The notes: a model not told the origin generated them from the sequence alone. A DNA stretch of 64,000 nt from Foliimonas ilicis (GCF_039939195.1 NZ_JBDUUH010000004.1:62001-126000), one strand, 5' to 3'. Counted from the first letter of the stretch, positions 54,339 through 63,281 are shown. Made by a program: numbers and translations.

Positions 54339-55109
54339 ATGTCGCAGACAAAAGAAATCGTCATCGTGACGGAAGGCGGCCCGCATATCTGGGCGCTCAT
54401 TAATTTCATATCCGACAGGCTTGGCTCCGTGACTGTCATTCTGGAAACGCCTGAATCGAAAAAACTTCTTCTGCAGCGACGCGCTCGCAAACAGGGCTGG
54501 TTCAATGCCGGCGGCCAGATCGCGACAATGATCCTCAACCGTCTCGGCAAGAAACTGTTCTCAGCCCGCATCGCAAAGATCGTCGAGCAGAAGCGTTTGC
54601 AGACCAGCCCCCGCCCCGGCCAGCGAATTATCGAAGTTCCTTCAGCCAATTCGCCGGAATTCCGTCAAACGATCGAACGTTTGAACCCGGACGTCACTCT
54701 GCTTGCAGGTTGCCGGATGCTTTCGCGGCAAACGCTCAGCGCAATAAAATGCCCGATCCTGAACTACCATGCAGGCATTACGCCGAAATATCGTGGCATG
54801 AACGGCGGCTATTGGGCACTTGCGACAGGCGACGACAAAAATTTTGGCACGACTGTCCATTTGGTTGACGAAGGCGTCGACACCGGAGCAGTGCTCTATC
54901 AAGTGCGCGGAAAACCTGGCCCCGGCGACAATCTGATGATCTACGCAATGCGCCTTGCGTCGTTTTCAGGCGATATCTGCGTGCAGGCTATAGAAGACGC
55001 GCTGTCGGGCGATCTGAAGCCAGTGAACACCGGCCTATCTTCAAAACAATGGTATCACCCGCCAATCTGGACCTATCTCTGCAACGGTATTCGCCGCGGC
55101 GTGTGGTAA
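54339..55109 (+). CDS. Formyltransferase-like protein
   Basis: 256 aa protein with the formyl-transferase N-terminal fold. The catalytic N-H-D triad is suggested by Asn and His in ILNYHAGITPKYRG and Asp in VHLVDEGVDTGAVLY. No C-terminal tRNA-binding domain is present, so it is not methionyl-tRNA formyltransferase. It probably uses formyl-THF or a similar donor on an unknown amine, as sugar N-formyltransferases do. It sits between two groups of C1 genes, but whether it takes part in that metabolism is not clear. Confidence 0.75.
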   Translation: MSQTKEIVIVTEGGPHIWALINFISDRLGSVTVILETPESKKLLLQRRARKQGWFNAGGQIATMILNRLGKKLFSARIAKIVEQKRLQTSPRPGQRIIEVPSANSPEFRQTIERLNPDVTLLAGCRMLSRQTLSAIKCPILNYHAGITPKYRGMNGGYWALATGDDKNFGTTVHLVDEGVDTGAVLYQVRGKPGPGDNLMIYAMRLASFSGDICVQAIEDALSGDLKPVNTGLSSKQWYHPPIWTYLCNGIRRGVW

Positions 55110-55213
55110 AGCCTCTTATCTCTGTCGCTTTTGAATGCGCGGGCGTCGTCTCATAACAAGCAGCGCCCTGGCCGTTCCGGCAATGCTCGCTTATCTGGAA
55201 AAGCGAGACCAGC

Positions 55214-55516
55214 ATGGCGGACCTCATCATCGTTTACTGGCGCGACATCCCCGCGCAGATCATCGTCAAGAAGGGACGGCAGAACGCTAAGCGTGAATTG
55301 CCGCTGCGTTTCACCGAGGCGATCGACATGTGCGCGATGCGAACCGGTGCGGGCGGTACCGACGCTTATCTCGCCGAATGGCGCAAGGGCGAGCCGATCC
55401 CCGTCGGCGACGATCTCGAAGCCGAAGCTGAAAAGGCTTTGGCCGATTTCGACGCAAAATACGACCGCGAACGGCTCGTCGCGCTGGTAAAGGCAGGCGG
55501 GTCAGAAAATGTCTGA
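55214..55516 (+). CDS. Virulence-factor-domain small protein of the methyl-THF cluster
   Basis: 100 aa protein resembling the family called Virulence factor (Pfam 13769), with LIIVYWRDIPAQIIVKKGRQ, ELPLRFTEAIDMCAMR and a C-terminal acidic helix. No biochemical role is established. Its stop overlaps the start of the MetV-like gene by eight bases, so it is translated together with the methylene-THF reductase components; it may be a subunit or assembly partner. Confidence 0.75.
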   Translation: MADLIIVYWRDIPAQIIVKKGRQNAKRELPLRFTEAIDMCAMRTGAGGTDAYLAEWRKGEPIPVGDDLEAEAEKALADFDAKYDRERLVALVKAGGSENV

Positions 55517-56093
55517 AAACACCCCGGCGGTTACCCAGGCCACATTGGTCAAGAAGGCAGCGCCGAAAAGCGACTACAAGCCCGCTGACGTTTCTCCCCA
55601 GCGGCGCGTGCAGCGTTCATACGCTATTCGTTTGTGGTCGGTCCGCCATTCGCGCATGCTCGAATGGTTCTACGCGAAATTCGCGGACGCCTTTCTGCTG
55701 CTGCACCCGCTCTGGAAAGGCATCGGCTACAGCCGCGTCGAAGGCCCGGTGAAATTCGTCGAAAAGCGCGTAAAAGGCTTCATGTTCGATTGCCGCATGT
55801 GCGGGCAATGCGTGCTTTCATCGACGGGAATGTCCTGCCCGATGAACTGCCCCAAACAGTTGCGAAACGGGCCTTGCGGCGGCGTGCGCGCCAATGGAAA
55901 TTGCGAAGTCGAGCCGGACATGCCCTGCGTTTGGGTCAAGGCGTGGGAAGGCTCTCAGCAAATGGTTCATGGCGACGCCATCCTGAACGTGCAGAAACCG
56001 GTCGATCAGTCGCTGCGCGAGACCTCCGCCTGGCTGCGCGTAACGGCACAGGCTGCAGCAGCACGCGATGCCGCCAACAGGCCAGCCGCATGA
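55509..56093 (+). CDS. MetV-like (MTHFR C-terminal domain) iron-sulfur protein
   Basis: 194 aa. The core contains eight cysteines, 95, 98, 101 (CRMCGQC), 110, 114 (SCPMNC), 123 (NGPCGG), 132 and 140, as in the MTHFR_C domain that partners MetF as MetV in acetogens. The N-terminal 80 residues are a basic, tryptophan-containing region. It should bind Fe-S cluster(s) or zinc and relay electrons for the reductase encoded next, whose ATG overlaps its stop by four bases. Confidence 0.85.
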   Translation: MSENTPAVTQATLVKKAAPKSDYKPADVSPQRRVQRSYAIRLWSVRHSRMLEWFYAKFADAFLLLHPLWKGIGYSRVEGPVKFVEKRVKGFMFDCRMCGQCVLSSTGMSCPMNCPKQLRNGPCGGVRANGNCEVEPDMPCVWVKAWEGSQQMVHGDAILNVQKPVDQSLRETSAWLRVTAQAAAARDAANRPAA

Positions 56094-57193
56094 CCCCGCC
56101 CCGCACGCGCCATCCCGATGAAAACCCCGGCGGCATCGAACTTCCGCTCGACCCGCAGCCCGGCCATTCGTCGCGCGGCCGTCTGGAGCGCGTGCTGCGC
56201 CGTGGCGAATTCGCGGTCACGACCGAACTCAACCCGCCCGACAGCGCAAACCCGCAAGACGTTTATGAGCGGGCAGCGATTTTCGACGGCTGGGTGGACG
56301 GCATCAACGCCGTCGATGCTTCGGGCGCCAACTGCCACATGTCGTCGGTCGGCATATGCGCCCTTCTGACGCGCATGGGCTATGCGCCGATCATGCAGAT
56401 TTCCTGCCGCGACCGTAACCGCATAGCCATTCAGGGTGATGTTCTGGGCGGGGCCGCGATGGGCGTGGCCAACATTTTGTGCCTCACCGGCGACGGTGTG
56501 CAGGCAGGCGACCAGCCGGGCGCGAAGCCGGTTTTCGATCTGGACTGCATGTCGCTTCTCGAAACCATCCGCATCATGCGCGACAACGGAAAATTCCTGT
56601 CCGGCCGCAAGCTGACGACACCGCCGGAAGTCTTCCTTGGCGCAGCCATCAACCCGTTTGCGCCGCCCTACGATTTCCGCCCGCATCGGCTGGCCAAGAA
56701 AATCGCCGCTGGCGCGCAATTCGTGCAGAGCCAGTATTGCTTCGATGTGCCCATGTTCCGCACCTATATGGAGCGCGTTCGCGATCTTGGACTGATCGAG
56801 GATTGCTATATTCTGTGCGGCGTCGGCCCCCTCGCCTCTGCCAAGACGGCGAAATGGATACGTTCGAATGTGCCGGGCATTCACATCCCGGATTCGGTCA
56901 TCAAGCGGCTGGAAGGCGCGCAGGACCAGAAGAAGGAAGGCAAGCAGCTTTGCATCGACATCATCAACGAGGTGAAGGAGATTGCGGGCGTTTCCGGCAT
57001 CCACGTCATGGCGTATCGGCAGGAGGAATATGTGGCCGAAATCGTTCATGAATCCGGCGTTCTGAAAGGCCGCAGGCCGTGGAATCGCGAAGCGCGCGCC
57101 GACGACCAGACGGTCGCGGACCGGCTCGACCATATTTTGCACGACAATGAAACACAGCAACCGGGTCAGATGGTCGAAAAGGCCAGCCATTGA
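56090..57193 (+). CDS. metF: Methylenetetrahydrofolate reductase (MetF family)
   Basis: 367 aa TIM-barrel flavoprotein. The segment FAVTTELNPPDSANPQD holds the Glu that corresponds to the catalytic residue, followed by CLTGDGVQAGDQPGAKPVFDLD, PEVFLGAAINPF and FVQSQYCFDVPMF, all standard in MetF. The reaction here may run in the oxidising direction, methyl-THF to methylene-THF. The ATG at 56090 overlaps the MetV-like stop; the long frame from 55634 is an overlap artefact. It is followed by the methyltransferase at 57241. Confidence 0.88.
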   Translation: MTPPRTRHPDENPGGIELPLDPQPGHSSRGRLERVLRRGEFAVTTELNPPDSANPQDVYERAAIFDGWVDGINAVDASGANCHMSSVGICALLTRMGYAPIMQISCRDRNRIAIQGDVLGGAAMGVANILCLTGDGVQAGDQPGAKPVFDLDCMSLLETIRIMRDNGKFLSGRKLTTPPEVFLGAAINPFAPPYDFRPHRLAKKIAAGAQFVQSQYCFDVPMFRTYMERVRDLGLIEDCYILCGVGPLASAKTAKWIRSNVPGIHIPDSVIKRLEGAQDQKKEGKQLCIDIINEVKEIAGVSGIHVMAYRQEEYVAEIVHESGVLKGRRPWNREARADDQTVADRLDHILHDNETQQPGQMVEKASH

Positions 57194-57240
57194 CGGCCTC
57201 GTCCGCGTCGGCTTGAAACAAACACCCAAGGGAGAAATTA

Positions 57241-58206
57241 ATGACCCGTACGATCGTTGCCTCGGCGACCAGGGAAATCATCATCGGCTTCGATCAACCG
57301 TTCTGCGTGATCGGTGAGCGCATCAACCCGACAGGCCGCAAGAAGCTGGCCGCCGAAATGATCGCGGGAAATTTCGAAACCGTCATCAAGGACGCACTGG
57401 AACAGGCCGCCTGCGGCGCGACCATGCTGGACGTCAATGCCGGTGTCACGGCAGTCGATCCGAACGCGACGGAACCTGCGCTTCTGGTGCAGACGCTGCA
57501 AATCGTGCAGGGACTGGTCGATCTGCCGCTTTCGATCGACAGTTCGGTGACTGCGGCCATCGAGGCAGCGCTCAAGGTCGCAAAAGGCCGCCCGCTGGTC
57601 AATTCCGTCACCGGCGAGGAAGAAAAGCTCGAAGCGATCCTGCCGCTCATCAAGAAGTACAACGTGCCGGTCGTTGCCATTTCGAATGACGAGACGGGCA
57701 TTTCGATGGATCCGGATGTGCGCTTCGCCGTCGCCAAGAAAATCGTCGAGCGCTGCGCCGATTTCGGCATTCCGGCGCATGATGTCGTGGTCGATCCGCT
57801 GGTCATGCCGATTGGCGCGCTTGGCGATGCGGGTCGTCAGGTGTTCGCGCTTCTGCGCCGTCTTCGCGAGGAGCTGAAGGTCAACACGACCTGCGGCCTT
57901 TCCAACGTCTCCTTCGGCCTGCCGCATCGCCACGGCATCAATGCAGGCTTCATTCCGATGGTCATCGGCGCGGGCATGACGTCGGCTATCATGAACCCGG
58001 TTCGCCCACAGGAAATGGAAGCGGTTCGCGCCGCCAACGTGCTGAACGGCACGGACAGGGACTGCACGAACTGGATCCGCACCTACAAGGATTACAAGCC
58101 GGGCGAACACGCCACGCCTGCTCCCACAGCCGTAAACGCTCCCGGAGACGGCGCCGCCGGTGGACGCCGCCGTGGCGGGCGTGAGGCGCGGATGGCGCGG
58201 GGATGA
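57241..58206 (+). CDS. Methyltetrahydrofolate:corrinoid methyltransferase
   Basis: 321 aa pterin-binding TIM barrel of the MetH-pterin domain / AcsE / MtgA type. Motifs include FCVIGERINPTGRKKLAAEM, ATMLDVNAGV, PLSIDSSVTAAIEAAL, NSVTGEEEKLEAILP and NTTCGLSNVSFGLPHR. In this context it should move methyl from the corrinoid protein to THF. A GGGAG site precedes the ATG. A glycine- and arginine-rich tail (AAGGRRRGGREARMARG) is an addition that resembles the tail of other proteins of this cluster. A type A repeat follows. Confidence 0.88.
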   Translation: MTRTIVASATREIIIGFDQPFCVIGERINPTGRKKLAAEMIAGNFETVIKDALEQAACGATMLDVNAGVTAVDPNATEPALLVQTLQIVQGLVDLPLSIDSSVTAAIEAALKVAKGRPLVNSVTGEEEKLEAILPLIKKYNVPVVAISNDETGISMDPDVRFAVAKKIVERCADFGIPAHDVVVDPLVMPIGALGDAGRQVFALLRRLREELKVNTTCGLSNVSFGLPHRHGINAGFIPMVIGAGMTSAIMNPVRPQEMEAVRAANVLNGTDRDCTNWIRTYKDYKPGEHATPAPTAVNAPGDGAAGGRRRGGREARMARG

Positions 58207-58218
58207 TTGGATAAAGCC

Positions 58219-58400
58219 GTGCTCTACGTTGCCCCCCTCTGTCCTGCCGGACATCTCCCCCACAGGTGGGGAGATTGGCTGGCCGCTGGCGCCGGACTTT
58301 TTCTTGGAACGAAGCTGATTGGCGAAATCATAGATGAAAGCCAATCTCCCCACCTGTGGGAGAGATGTCCGGCAGGACAGAGGGGCGCGCCGTCGAGCAC
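58219..58400. repeat. Palindromic repeat element, arm type A
   Basis: Left arm with GTGCTCTACGTTGCCCCCC and standard core; right arm with one change (GTGGGAGAGATG) and end GTCGAGCAC. The spacer contains CTGATTGGCGAAATCATAGA, the complement of the TTTCGCCAAT segment found in spacers at 27309 and 30965. It separates the methyltransferase and activator genes. Confidence 0.88.
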
Positions 58401-58433
58401 CGGCGCCGAATGCATTTCGGAAAGCACCATTTT

Positions 58434-60503
58434 ATGAACTCGCCCGCCAACATAAAAGACCCCCTCGTCCTGTTCATGCCTTCGGGCAAGCGCGGGCGCT
58501 TTCCTGTTGGCACGTCGGTACTCGATGCGGCACGTTCGCTGGGCGTTTATGTCGAGAGCGTGTGCGGTGGGCGCGCGACTTGCGGACGGTGCCAGATCGA
58601 GGTGCAGGAAGGCAATTTCGCCAAGCACAAGATCATCTCATCCAACGATCACATCACGCCCAAGGGCGCGAAGGAAGAACGCTATGAGCGCGTTCGCGGC
58701 CTGCCGGAAAACCGCCGTCTTTCATGCTCGGCAGAGATCACGGGCGATCTCGTTGTCGATGTGCCGCAGGATACGGTCATCAATGCGCAGGTCATCCGCA
58801 AGGCCGCCATCGACCGCATCATCGAGCGCAACCCAGCCGTCCAGCTTTGCTATGTCGAGGTCGACGAACCCGACATGCACAAGCCGCTCGGCGATCTCGA
58901 CCGGCTGAAAGTGATGCTGGAGAAGGATTGGGGCTGGCAGGATCTGCTGGTTTCCCAGCATTTGCTGCCAAACGTCCAGAAAATCCTGCGTCAGGGCAAT
59001 TGGGGCGTGACGGTCGCCATTCACCGCGATTTCGAACAATCGCGCCCGACGATCATCGCCATCTGGCCAGGCCTGAAAAACGAAGCCTACGGCATCGCCT
59101 GTGACATCGGCTCGACGACGATTGCCATGCATCTCGTCTCGCTTCTGTCCGGCCGCATCGTCGCGACGTCCGGCACCTCGAACCCGCAGATCCGCTTCGG
59201 CGAAGATCTGATGAGCCGCGTGTCCTACGTCATGATGAACCCGGATGGGCGCGAGGCCATGACCAAGGCCGTGCGCGAGGCCGTCAACGATTTGACCAAC
59301 AAGGTCTGCACGGAAGGCGGCGTGCATGCCGAAGACGTGCTCGATGCCGTCTTCGTCGCCAATCCGATCATGCACCATCTGTTCCTCGGCATCGATCCAA
59401 CCGAACTTGGCCAAGCACCGTTCGCGCTCGCCGTTTCGGGCGCGGTGCACACCTGGGGCAGTGAGATCGGGCTAAAAATCAACGAAGGCGCGCGCGTCTA
59501 TCTCCTGCCCTGCATCGCAGGCCATGTCGGCGCGGATGCGGCGGGCGCGACGCTTTCGGAGGGCCCGCACAGGCAGGACAAAATGATGCTGCTGGTCGAT
59601 GTCGGCACCAATGCCGAGATCGTGCTGGGCAACAGGCAACGCGTCGTCGCGGCATCGTCGCCGACCGGCCCTGCATTCGAAGGCGCGGAAATCTCGTCCG
59701 GGCAGCGCGCGGCACCCGGCGCAATCGAGCGCGTGCGCATCGATCCCGACACGCTGGAGCCGAAATACCGCGTCATCGGCGCGGAAAAATGGTCCGACGA
59801 ACCAGGCTTCGCAGAGGAAGTCGCGTCTGTCGGCGTCACCGGCATATGCGGCTCGGCCATCATCGAAGTCGTCGCGGAAATGTACCTCTCCGGCATCATT
59901 TCGGAAGATGGCGTGGTCGATGGAACGATGGCCGCCAGAAGCCCGCGCATCATCCAGAATGGCCGCACCTTCTCGTATCTGTTGAAGGATGGCGAGCCGC
60001 GCCTCACAGTCACGCAGAACGACGTTCGCGCGATCCAGTTGGCCAAGGCCGCACTCTATGCGGGCGTAAAACTTTTGATGGAAAAGCAGGGCGTGGCGGA
60101 AGTGGACACGATCCGCTTCGCGGGCGCGTTCGGCTCGTTCATCGATCCGAAATACGCGATGGTGCTGGGCCTGATACCGGATTGCGACCTCGCGGAGGTC
60201 AAGGCTGTCGGCAATGCCGCAGGCACTGGCGCTTTGATGTCGCTGCTGAACCGCGACTACAGGCGCGAAATCGAACGCGAAGTCAGCCGGATCGAGAAGA
60301 TCGAGACGGCGCTTGAGCCGCATTTCCAGCAGCTTTTCATCGACGCCATGGCGCTTCCCAACAAGGTCGATCCGTTTCCGAAACTTTCGGCTGCGGTAAA
60401 ACTGCCGCCGCGCAAGATGAACAGTGAAGAAAGCGCCGGTTCGGACGGCCCGCCCCGCCGCCGCTCACGCGAAGAACGCGCCGCCCGCCGGTCGAGAGAA
60501 TAG
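58434..60503 (+). CDS. RACo-like corrinoid activation protein ([2Fe-2S] plus ASKHA domain)
   Basis: 689 aa. The N-terminal plant-type [2Fe-2S] domain has Cys44, Cys50, Cys53 (CGGRATCGRC) and Cys98 (RLSCSAEI). After a middle domain comes the DUF4445 actin-like ATPase region: GIACDIGSTTIAMHLVSLL, IVATSGTSNPQIRFGEDLMSR, and LLLVDVGTNAEIVLGN. This arrangement is that of RACo, which reduces inactive Co(II) corrinoid to Co(I) with ATP, rather than of RamA with its C-terminal [4Fe-4S]. The ATG at 58434 begins the conserved part; the open frame from 58356 lies in the repeat. Confidence 0.9.
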   Translation: MNSPANIKDPLVLFMPSGKRGRFPVGTSVLDAARSLGVYVESVCGGRATCGRCQIEVQEGNFAKHKIISSNDHITPKGAKEERYERVRGLPENRRLSCSAEITGDLVVDVPQDTVINAQVIRKAAIDRIIERNPAVQLCYVEVDEPDMHKPLGDLDRLKVMLEKDWGWQDLLVSQHLLPNVQKILRQGNWGVTVAIHRDFEQSRPTIIAIWPGLKNEAYGIACDIGSTTIAMHLVSLLSGRIVATSGTSNPQIRFGEDLMSRVSYVMMNPDGREAMTKAVREAVNDLTNKVCTEGGVHAEDVLDAVFVANPIMHHLFLGIDPTELGQAPFALAVSGAVHTWGSEIGLKINEGARVYLLPCIAGHVGADAAGATLSEGPHRQDKMMLLVDVGTNAEIVLGNRQRVVAASSPTGPAFEGAEISSGQRAAPGAIERVRIDPDTLEPKYRVIGAEKWSDEPGFAEEVASVGVTGICGSAIIEVVAEMYLSGIISEDGVVDGTMAARSPRIIQNGRTFSYLLKDGEPRLTVTQNDVRAIQLAKAALYAGVKLLMEKQGVAEVDTIRFAGAFGSFIDPKYAMVLGLIPDCDLAEVKAVGNAAGTGALMSLLNRDYRREIEREVSRIEKIETALEPHFQQLFIDAMALPNKVDPFPKLSAAVKLPPRKMNSEESAGSDGPPRRRSREERAARRSRE

Positions 60504-60530
60504 AGCGTTTCCTGGTTGACGGAATCACGA

Positions 60531-60693
60531 GGCGCCCCCCTCTGTCCTGCCGAACATCTCCCCCACGGGTGGGGAGATTAGATTTCATCTATGATTTCGC
60601 CAATTTTAATCGTTGCAAAATCTGGCTTCTGCAAAAGCGGACAGCCAATCTCCCCACCTGTGGGGGAGATGTCCGGCAGGACAGAGGGGCGCG
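60531..60693. repeat. Palindromic repeat element, arm type A
   Basis: Same core arms with GGCGCCCCCCTCTGTCCTGCC at the left and a right arm that ends GAGGGGCGCGC. It follows the activator gene stop by 28 bases and precedes the stop of the minus-strand gene at 60734; nothing else is seen in the gap. Confidence 0.9.
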
Positions 60694-60733
60694 CTGTCCC
60701 GCCAGCCTTTCTATCTGAGAGTGAATATCTAGC

Positions 60734-61189
60734 TCAAGCAGGCTTTCCGCTTTCATCCACAAGCCCGTATTTCCGGTAGAGCGCTATTTCGTCACCGGCA
60801 ACGAAGGCGAATATTTTCGGGCCATCGGCTCGCTTCTGAAGCATGTAGACGAGATCGAAATCAATCGAGACAGGCGTGCCGTCGCGTCTGACATAATCTG
60901 CCCGGAAAAATGGCCTCGCCATGTCGTGCCCTTCGTCTATAGGCGTGACTTCGATTTCCAGAAGGCTCATTTTTCTAAAGCCCAAAGCGCGATAAAATTC
61001 CGCGCCTTTGCGCAATATATCGGCATACTTCTCGTCATTCGCGCCGCCTTGAACGGCCTCGCCAACACCGGCTGACACGAAATATTCGGCATAGCTGGCG
61101 CGAATAAAATCCGATGCATCTTCAACGAGCGATTGATTGAAGGCTTGGACATAGTCCTGAAAGAAGGCCTCGTAATCCGTGGCGGCCAT
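60734..61189 (-). CDS. NTF2/SnoaL-fold hypothetical protein
   Basis: 151 aa soluble protein with a likely NTF2-like cone fold: helical start YEAFFQDYVQAFNQSL, then FRKMSLLEIEVTPIDEGHDMARPFFRADYVRRDG strands (shown partly) and the end PKIFAFVAGDEIALYRKYGLV. No active-site assignment is possible. GAGGAG precedes the ATG at 61189. It lies in the same direction as, and 59 bases downstream of, the LysR gene. Confidence 0.68.
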   Translation of the reverse strand: MAATDYEAFFQDYVQAFNQSLVEDASDFIRASYAEYFVSAGVGEAVQGGANDEKYADILRKGAEFYRALGFRKMSLLEIEVTPIDEGHDMARPFFRADYVRRDGTPVSIDFDLVYMLQKRADGPKIFAFVAGDEIALYRKYGLVDESGKPA

Positions 61190-61247
61190 GGCTTGCTCCT
61201 CTATTCAGGAATAGCAAACGACCGGTTTCACGCTGAGGTTCCGCAAA

Positions 61248-62147
61248 TCAGAACTTGCCTGTTTCCTTGAACAGGTCGATTGCCGCGCGAATATGATCGG
61301 CTACGGCCAGAACCGGCGCGCTGGCATCCGGCGCGACGAGCATGGAGATGCTGTAATTGCCGATGTCAGGCATGCCGTCATTGGTGCAAAGCTCGACCAT
61401 ATCCTCGCCGATGAACGATTTCGGCAACGGGGCCACCGCAAGATCGGCGAGAATGGCGGCGCGTTGGCCTGCCGTATGCGCGCTCATATAGGCGACACGA
61501 TAATTGCGCCCTTCCCGGCCCAGCGCTTCCAGCGCGCCCGCACGCCAGGCGCAGCCCTCTTCCCATAGCGACACCGGCAATGGCTCGCGCATATGCGCGC
61601 AGCCGCCCTTGGCGCCCGCCCAGACGATAGGCTCGGTCATCAGCACTTCCGCGCCGAGTGCGCTGCTCTTGTAGGAATTGGTCAGCAGCGTGATGTCCAG
61701 CGTATGTTCATCCATCCGGCGGCGCAATTTGCTGCTCTGATCGATGACCACGTCGACGGCGATTGCCGGATGCGACTGGGCAAAGCGCTTGAGCACATGC
61801 GGCAGGACACGCTCGCCGTAATCATCCGGCGAACCGAGGCGGACAATGCCGCCGATTTCCGGCACGATGAATTTCGCCACCGCCTCGCGGTTGATGGAAA
61901 GCATGCGCCGCGCATAGCCGAGAAGCATTTCACCATCAGTCGTCAGCGTTACGGAGCGCGCATCGCGTGCGAAGACCGTGCGCCCAAGTATCTCTTCAAG
62001 CTTCTTGATCTGCATCGACACCGCCGAGGGCGTGCGGAACACCGAATTTGCAGCAGCCGTAAAGCTGCCCGTTTCGGAAATCGCCACGAAGGTACGCAGA
62101 ACATCGAGATCGAGCAGCGGCAATGGGTGATTGAGCGGTGCGTTCAT
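61248..62147 (-). CDS. LysR-family regulator of the LsrB/VtlR type
   Basis: 299 aa LysR regulator. The N-terminal winged HTH contains LDVLRTFVAISETGSFTAAA, then SVFRTPSAVSMQIKKLEE, closely matching LsrB of Rhizobium and VtlR of Brucella. Three cysteines (183, 199, 254) lie in the effector domain; LsrB is known as a redox-responsive regulator. VtlR controls small RNAs and DUF1127 genes, which fits the DUF1127 gene divergent from it at 62360. GAAGG lies eight bases before the ATG. Confidence 0.8.
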   Translation of the reverse strand: MNAPLNHPLPLLDLDVLRTFVAISETGSFTAAANSVFRTPSAVSMQIKKLEEILGRTVFARDARSVTLTTDGEMLLGYARRMLSINREAVAKFIVPEIGGIVRLGSPDDYGERVLPHVLKRFAQSHPAIAVDVVIDQSSKLRRRMDEHTLDITLLTNSYKSSALGAEVLMTEPIVWAGAKGGCAHMREPLPVSLWEEGCAWRAGALEALGREGRNYRVAYMSAHTAGQRAAILADLAVAPLPKSFIGEDMVELCTNDGMPDIGNYSISMLVAPDASAPVLAVADHIRAAIDLFKETGKF

Positions 62148-62359
62148 GACTTTCTACCTTCAGTTTTTCTGATCGAAAGCTTCATTCCATTTCGTTTGAT
62201 TGAACATCGAATAAGGCCGATAGTCAAGATGTCGATGACGGAACTTGGTTCTGTCACCAAAACGCCACCAGCGCGAAATGCGGCCGACACAAAGGGCGAT
62301 TAAGCGTCATTCGCGGCCATCGAAAAGCGTTGGTGCAAAAGGAAAAGGAACGAAATGTC

Positions 62360-62551
62360 ATGTCTATCCTGTCGAAGATCGGTCGCCTGGCGACTGAGTT
62401 CAAGACCGCCCGCAACCAGTATCTGACCGAGCGCTCGATACGCTCCCTGCCCTTCGAAATTCAGAAGGACATCGGCTGGCCGGAATCGTACCGCCCGAAC
62501 ACACGCAGGCACCCTCGCCCGCTGATCGGTTCGTGGGCGGGAGATCGCTAA
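62360..62551 (+). CDS. DUF1127 small protein
   Basis: 63 aa. The DUF1127 pattern is visible: basic N-terminal helix ILSKIGRLATEFKTARN, LTERSIRSLPFEIQKDIGWP, and an arginine-rich end. In Rhizobiales these small proteins affect RNA turnover and carbon or phosphate metabolism. AAGGAA precedes the ATG at 62360. It diverges from the LysR gene. Confidence 0.85.
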   Translation: MSILSKIGRLATEFKTARNQYLTERSIRSLPFEIQKDIGWPESYRPNTRRHPRPLIGSWAGDR

Positions 62552-62883
62552 ATTGCAATCATCGAACAGGCGCGCCGGAGCACGGCAGGTAGCTGCTCCG
62601 GCGACGTCATTGATGAAAAAATGACCATTCCTGTCATGCGTCGGCAGCATGACGCATATGAAGCAATCACATAGCTCGCAATTTATGCGCTAAGTCTAAG
62701 AAATTGCTGTAAATTTCGGCAAACGACACCCTGATGTCGCTATCGATGTCGCATTTTGTATGTTGCTGTTCGTTTTCGCCGCTCTCAAACGCTCAGGCCG
62801 TCACTATATGACAGCTATCAAACGAGCTGCCCCACTCCATAACGCGAAGGCACCCCGTGTAACTCTACGCATGGAGACGTGTC
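62552..62883. other. Gene-free interval with a hairpin
   Basis: 332 bases without a convincing frame. A ten-base inverted repeat CGCCGGAGCA/TGCTCCGGCG (62573-62603) stands just after the DUF1127 stop and could end its transcript, although no T run follows directly. The remaining part is AT-rich and probably holds the promoter of the next small gene. Confidence 0.5.
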
Positions 62884-63024
62884 ATGAAATTCTTTTCCCG
62901 CTTCTTTCGCAGAAACCGCGAAATGAACATCAATACTGCCCTTGAGCGCCAGAAGCTTGGCCGCACGATGCCCGGCCAGACCGGCGCTGTCGCTGCAGCG
63001 CGCCTTGGCTTCCTGATTCGCTAA
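62884..63024 (+). CDS. 46-aa basic small protein
   Basis: ATG at 62884 with GGAG seven bases upstream encodes KFFSRFFRRNREMNINTALE, then RQKLGRTMPGQTGAVAAARLG and FLIR. It is hydrophilic and basic with no signal peptide. No family is recognised, but the ribosome site, a downstream terminator and the position behind a DUF1127 gene make translation likely. Confidence 0.62.
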   Translation: MKFFSRFFRRNREMNINTALERQKLGRTMPGQTGAVAAARLGFLIR

Positions 63025-63056
63025 AACCGAAGCAGTTGCAAGTTCAAGCCGATATG

Positions 63057-63090
63057 AAACCGCTTCGATCGAAGGATCGAGGCGGTTTTT
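63057..63090 (+). terminator. Rho-independent terminator
   Basis: Stem AACCGCTTCGATC/GATCGAGGCGGTT with a GAAG loop, followed by TTTTT. It ends the transcript of the 46-aa protein gene. Confidence 0.85.
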
Positions 63091-63281
63091 GCATGGGTGA
63101 GCGCCCTGCAAGTTTGATCTCATCTTGCCGGGCAGATTGGTCTTATCTGCCAAGACAGCAACGCATGTCGCAAATTTAATCTTCGACAGGCCTTCTACCC
63201 CGTTGACAAACAAGGGGTTTGGTTGTGACACTTTGTTGATCGCGACATTGATCGCGTCACTCAGGTTTGCGTGAGGTTTGC

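Noticed and set aside
55634..56089. Upstream extension of the metF frame
   Set aside because: This part overlaps the MetV-like gene in another frame and gives arginine-rich nonsense; homology begins after the ATG at 56090.
57194..57240. SAM or cobalamin riboswitch before the methyltransferase gene
   Set aside because: The 47-base gap is too short and has no box sequences; other gaps before C1 genes also lack recognisable riboswitch cores.
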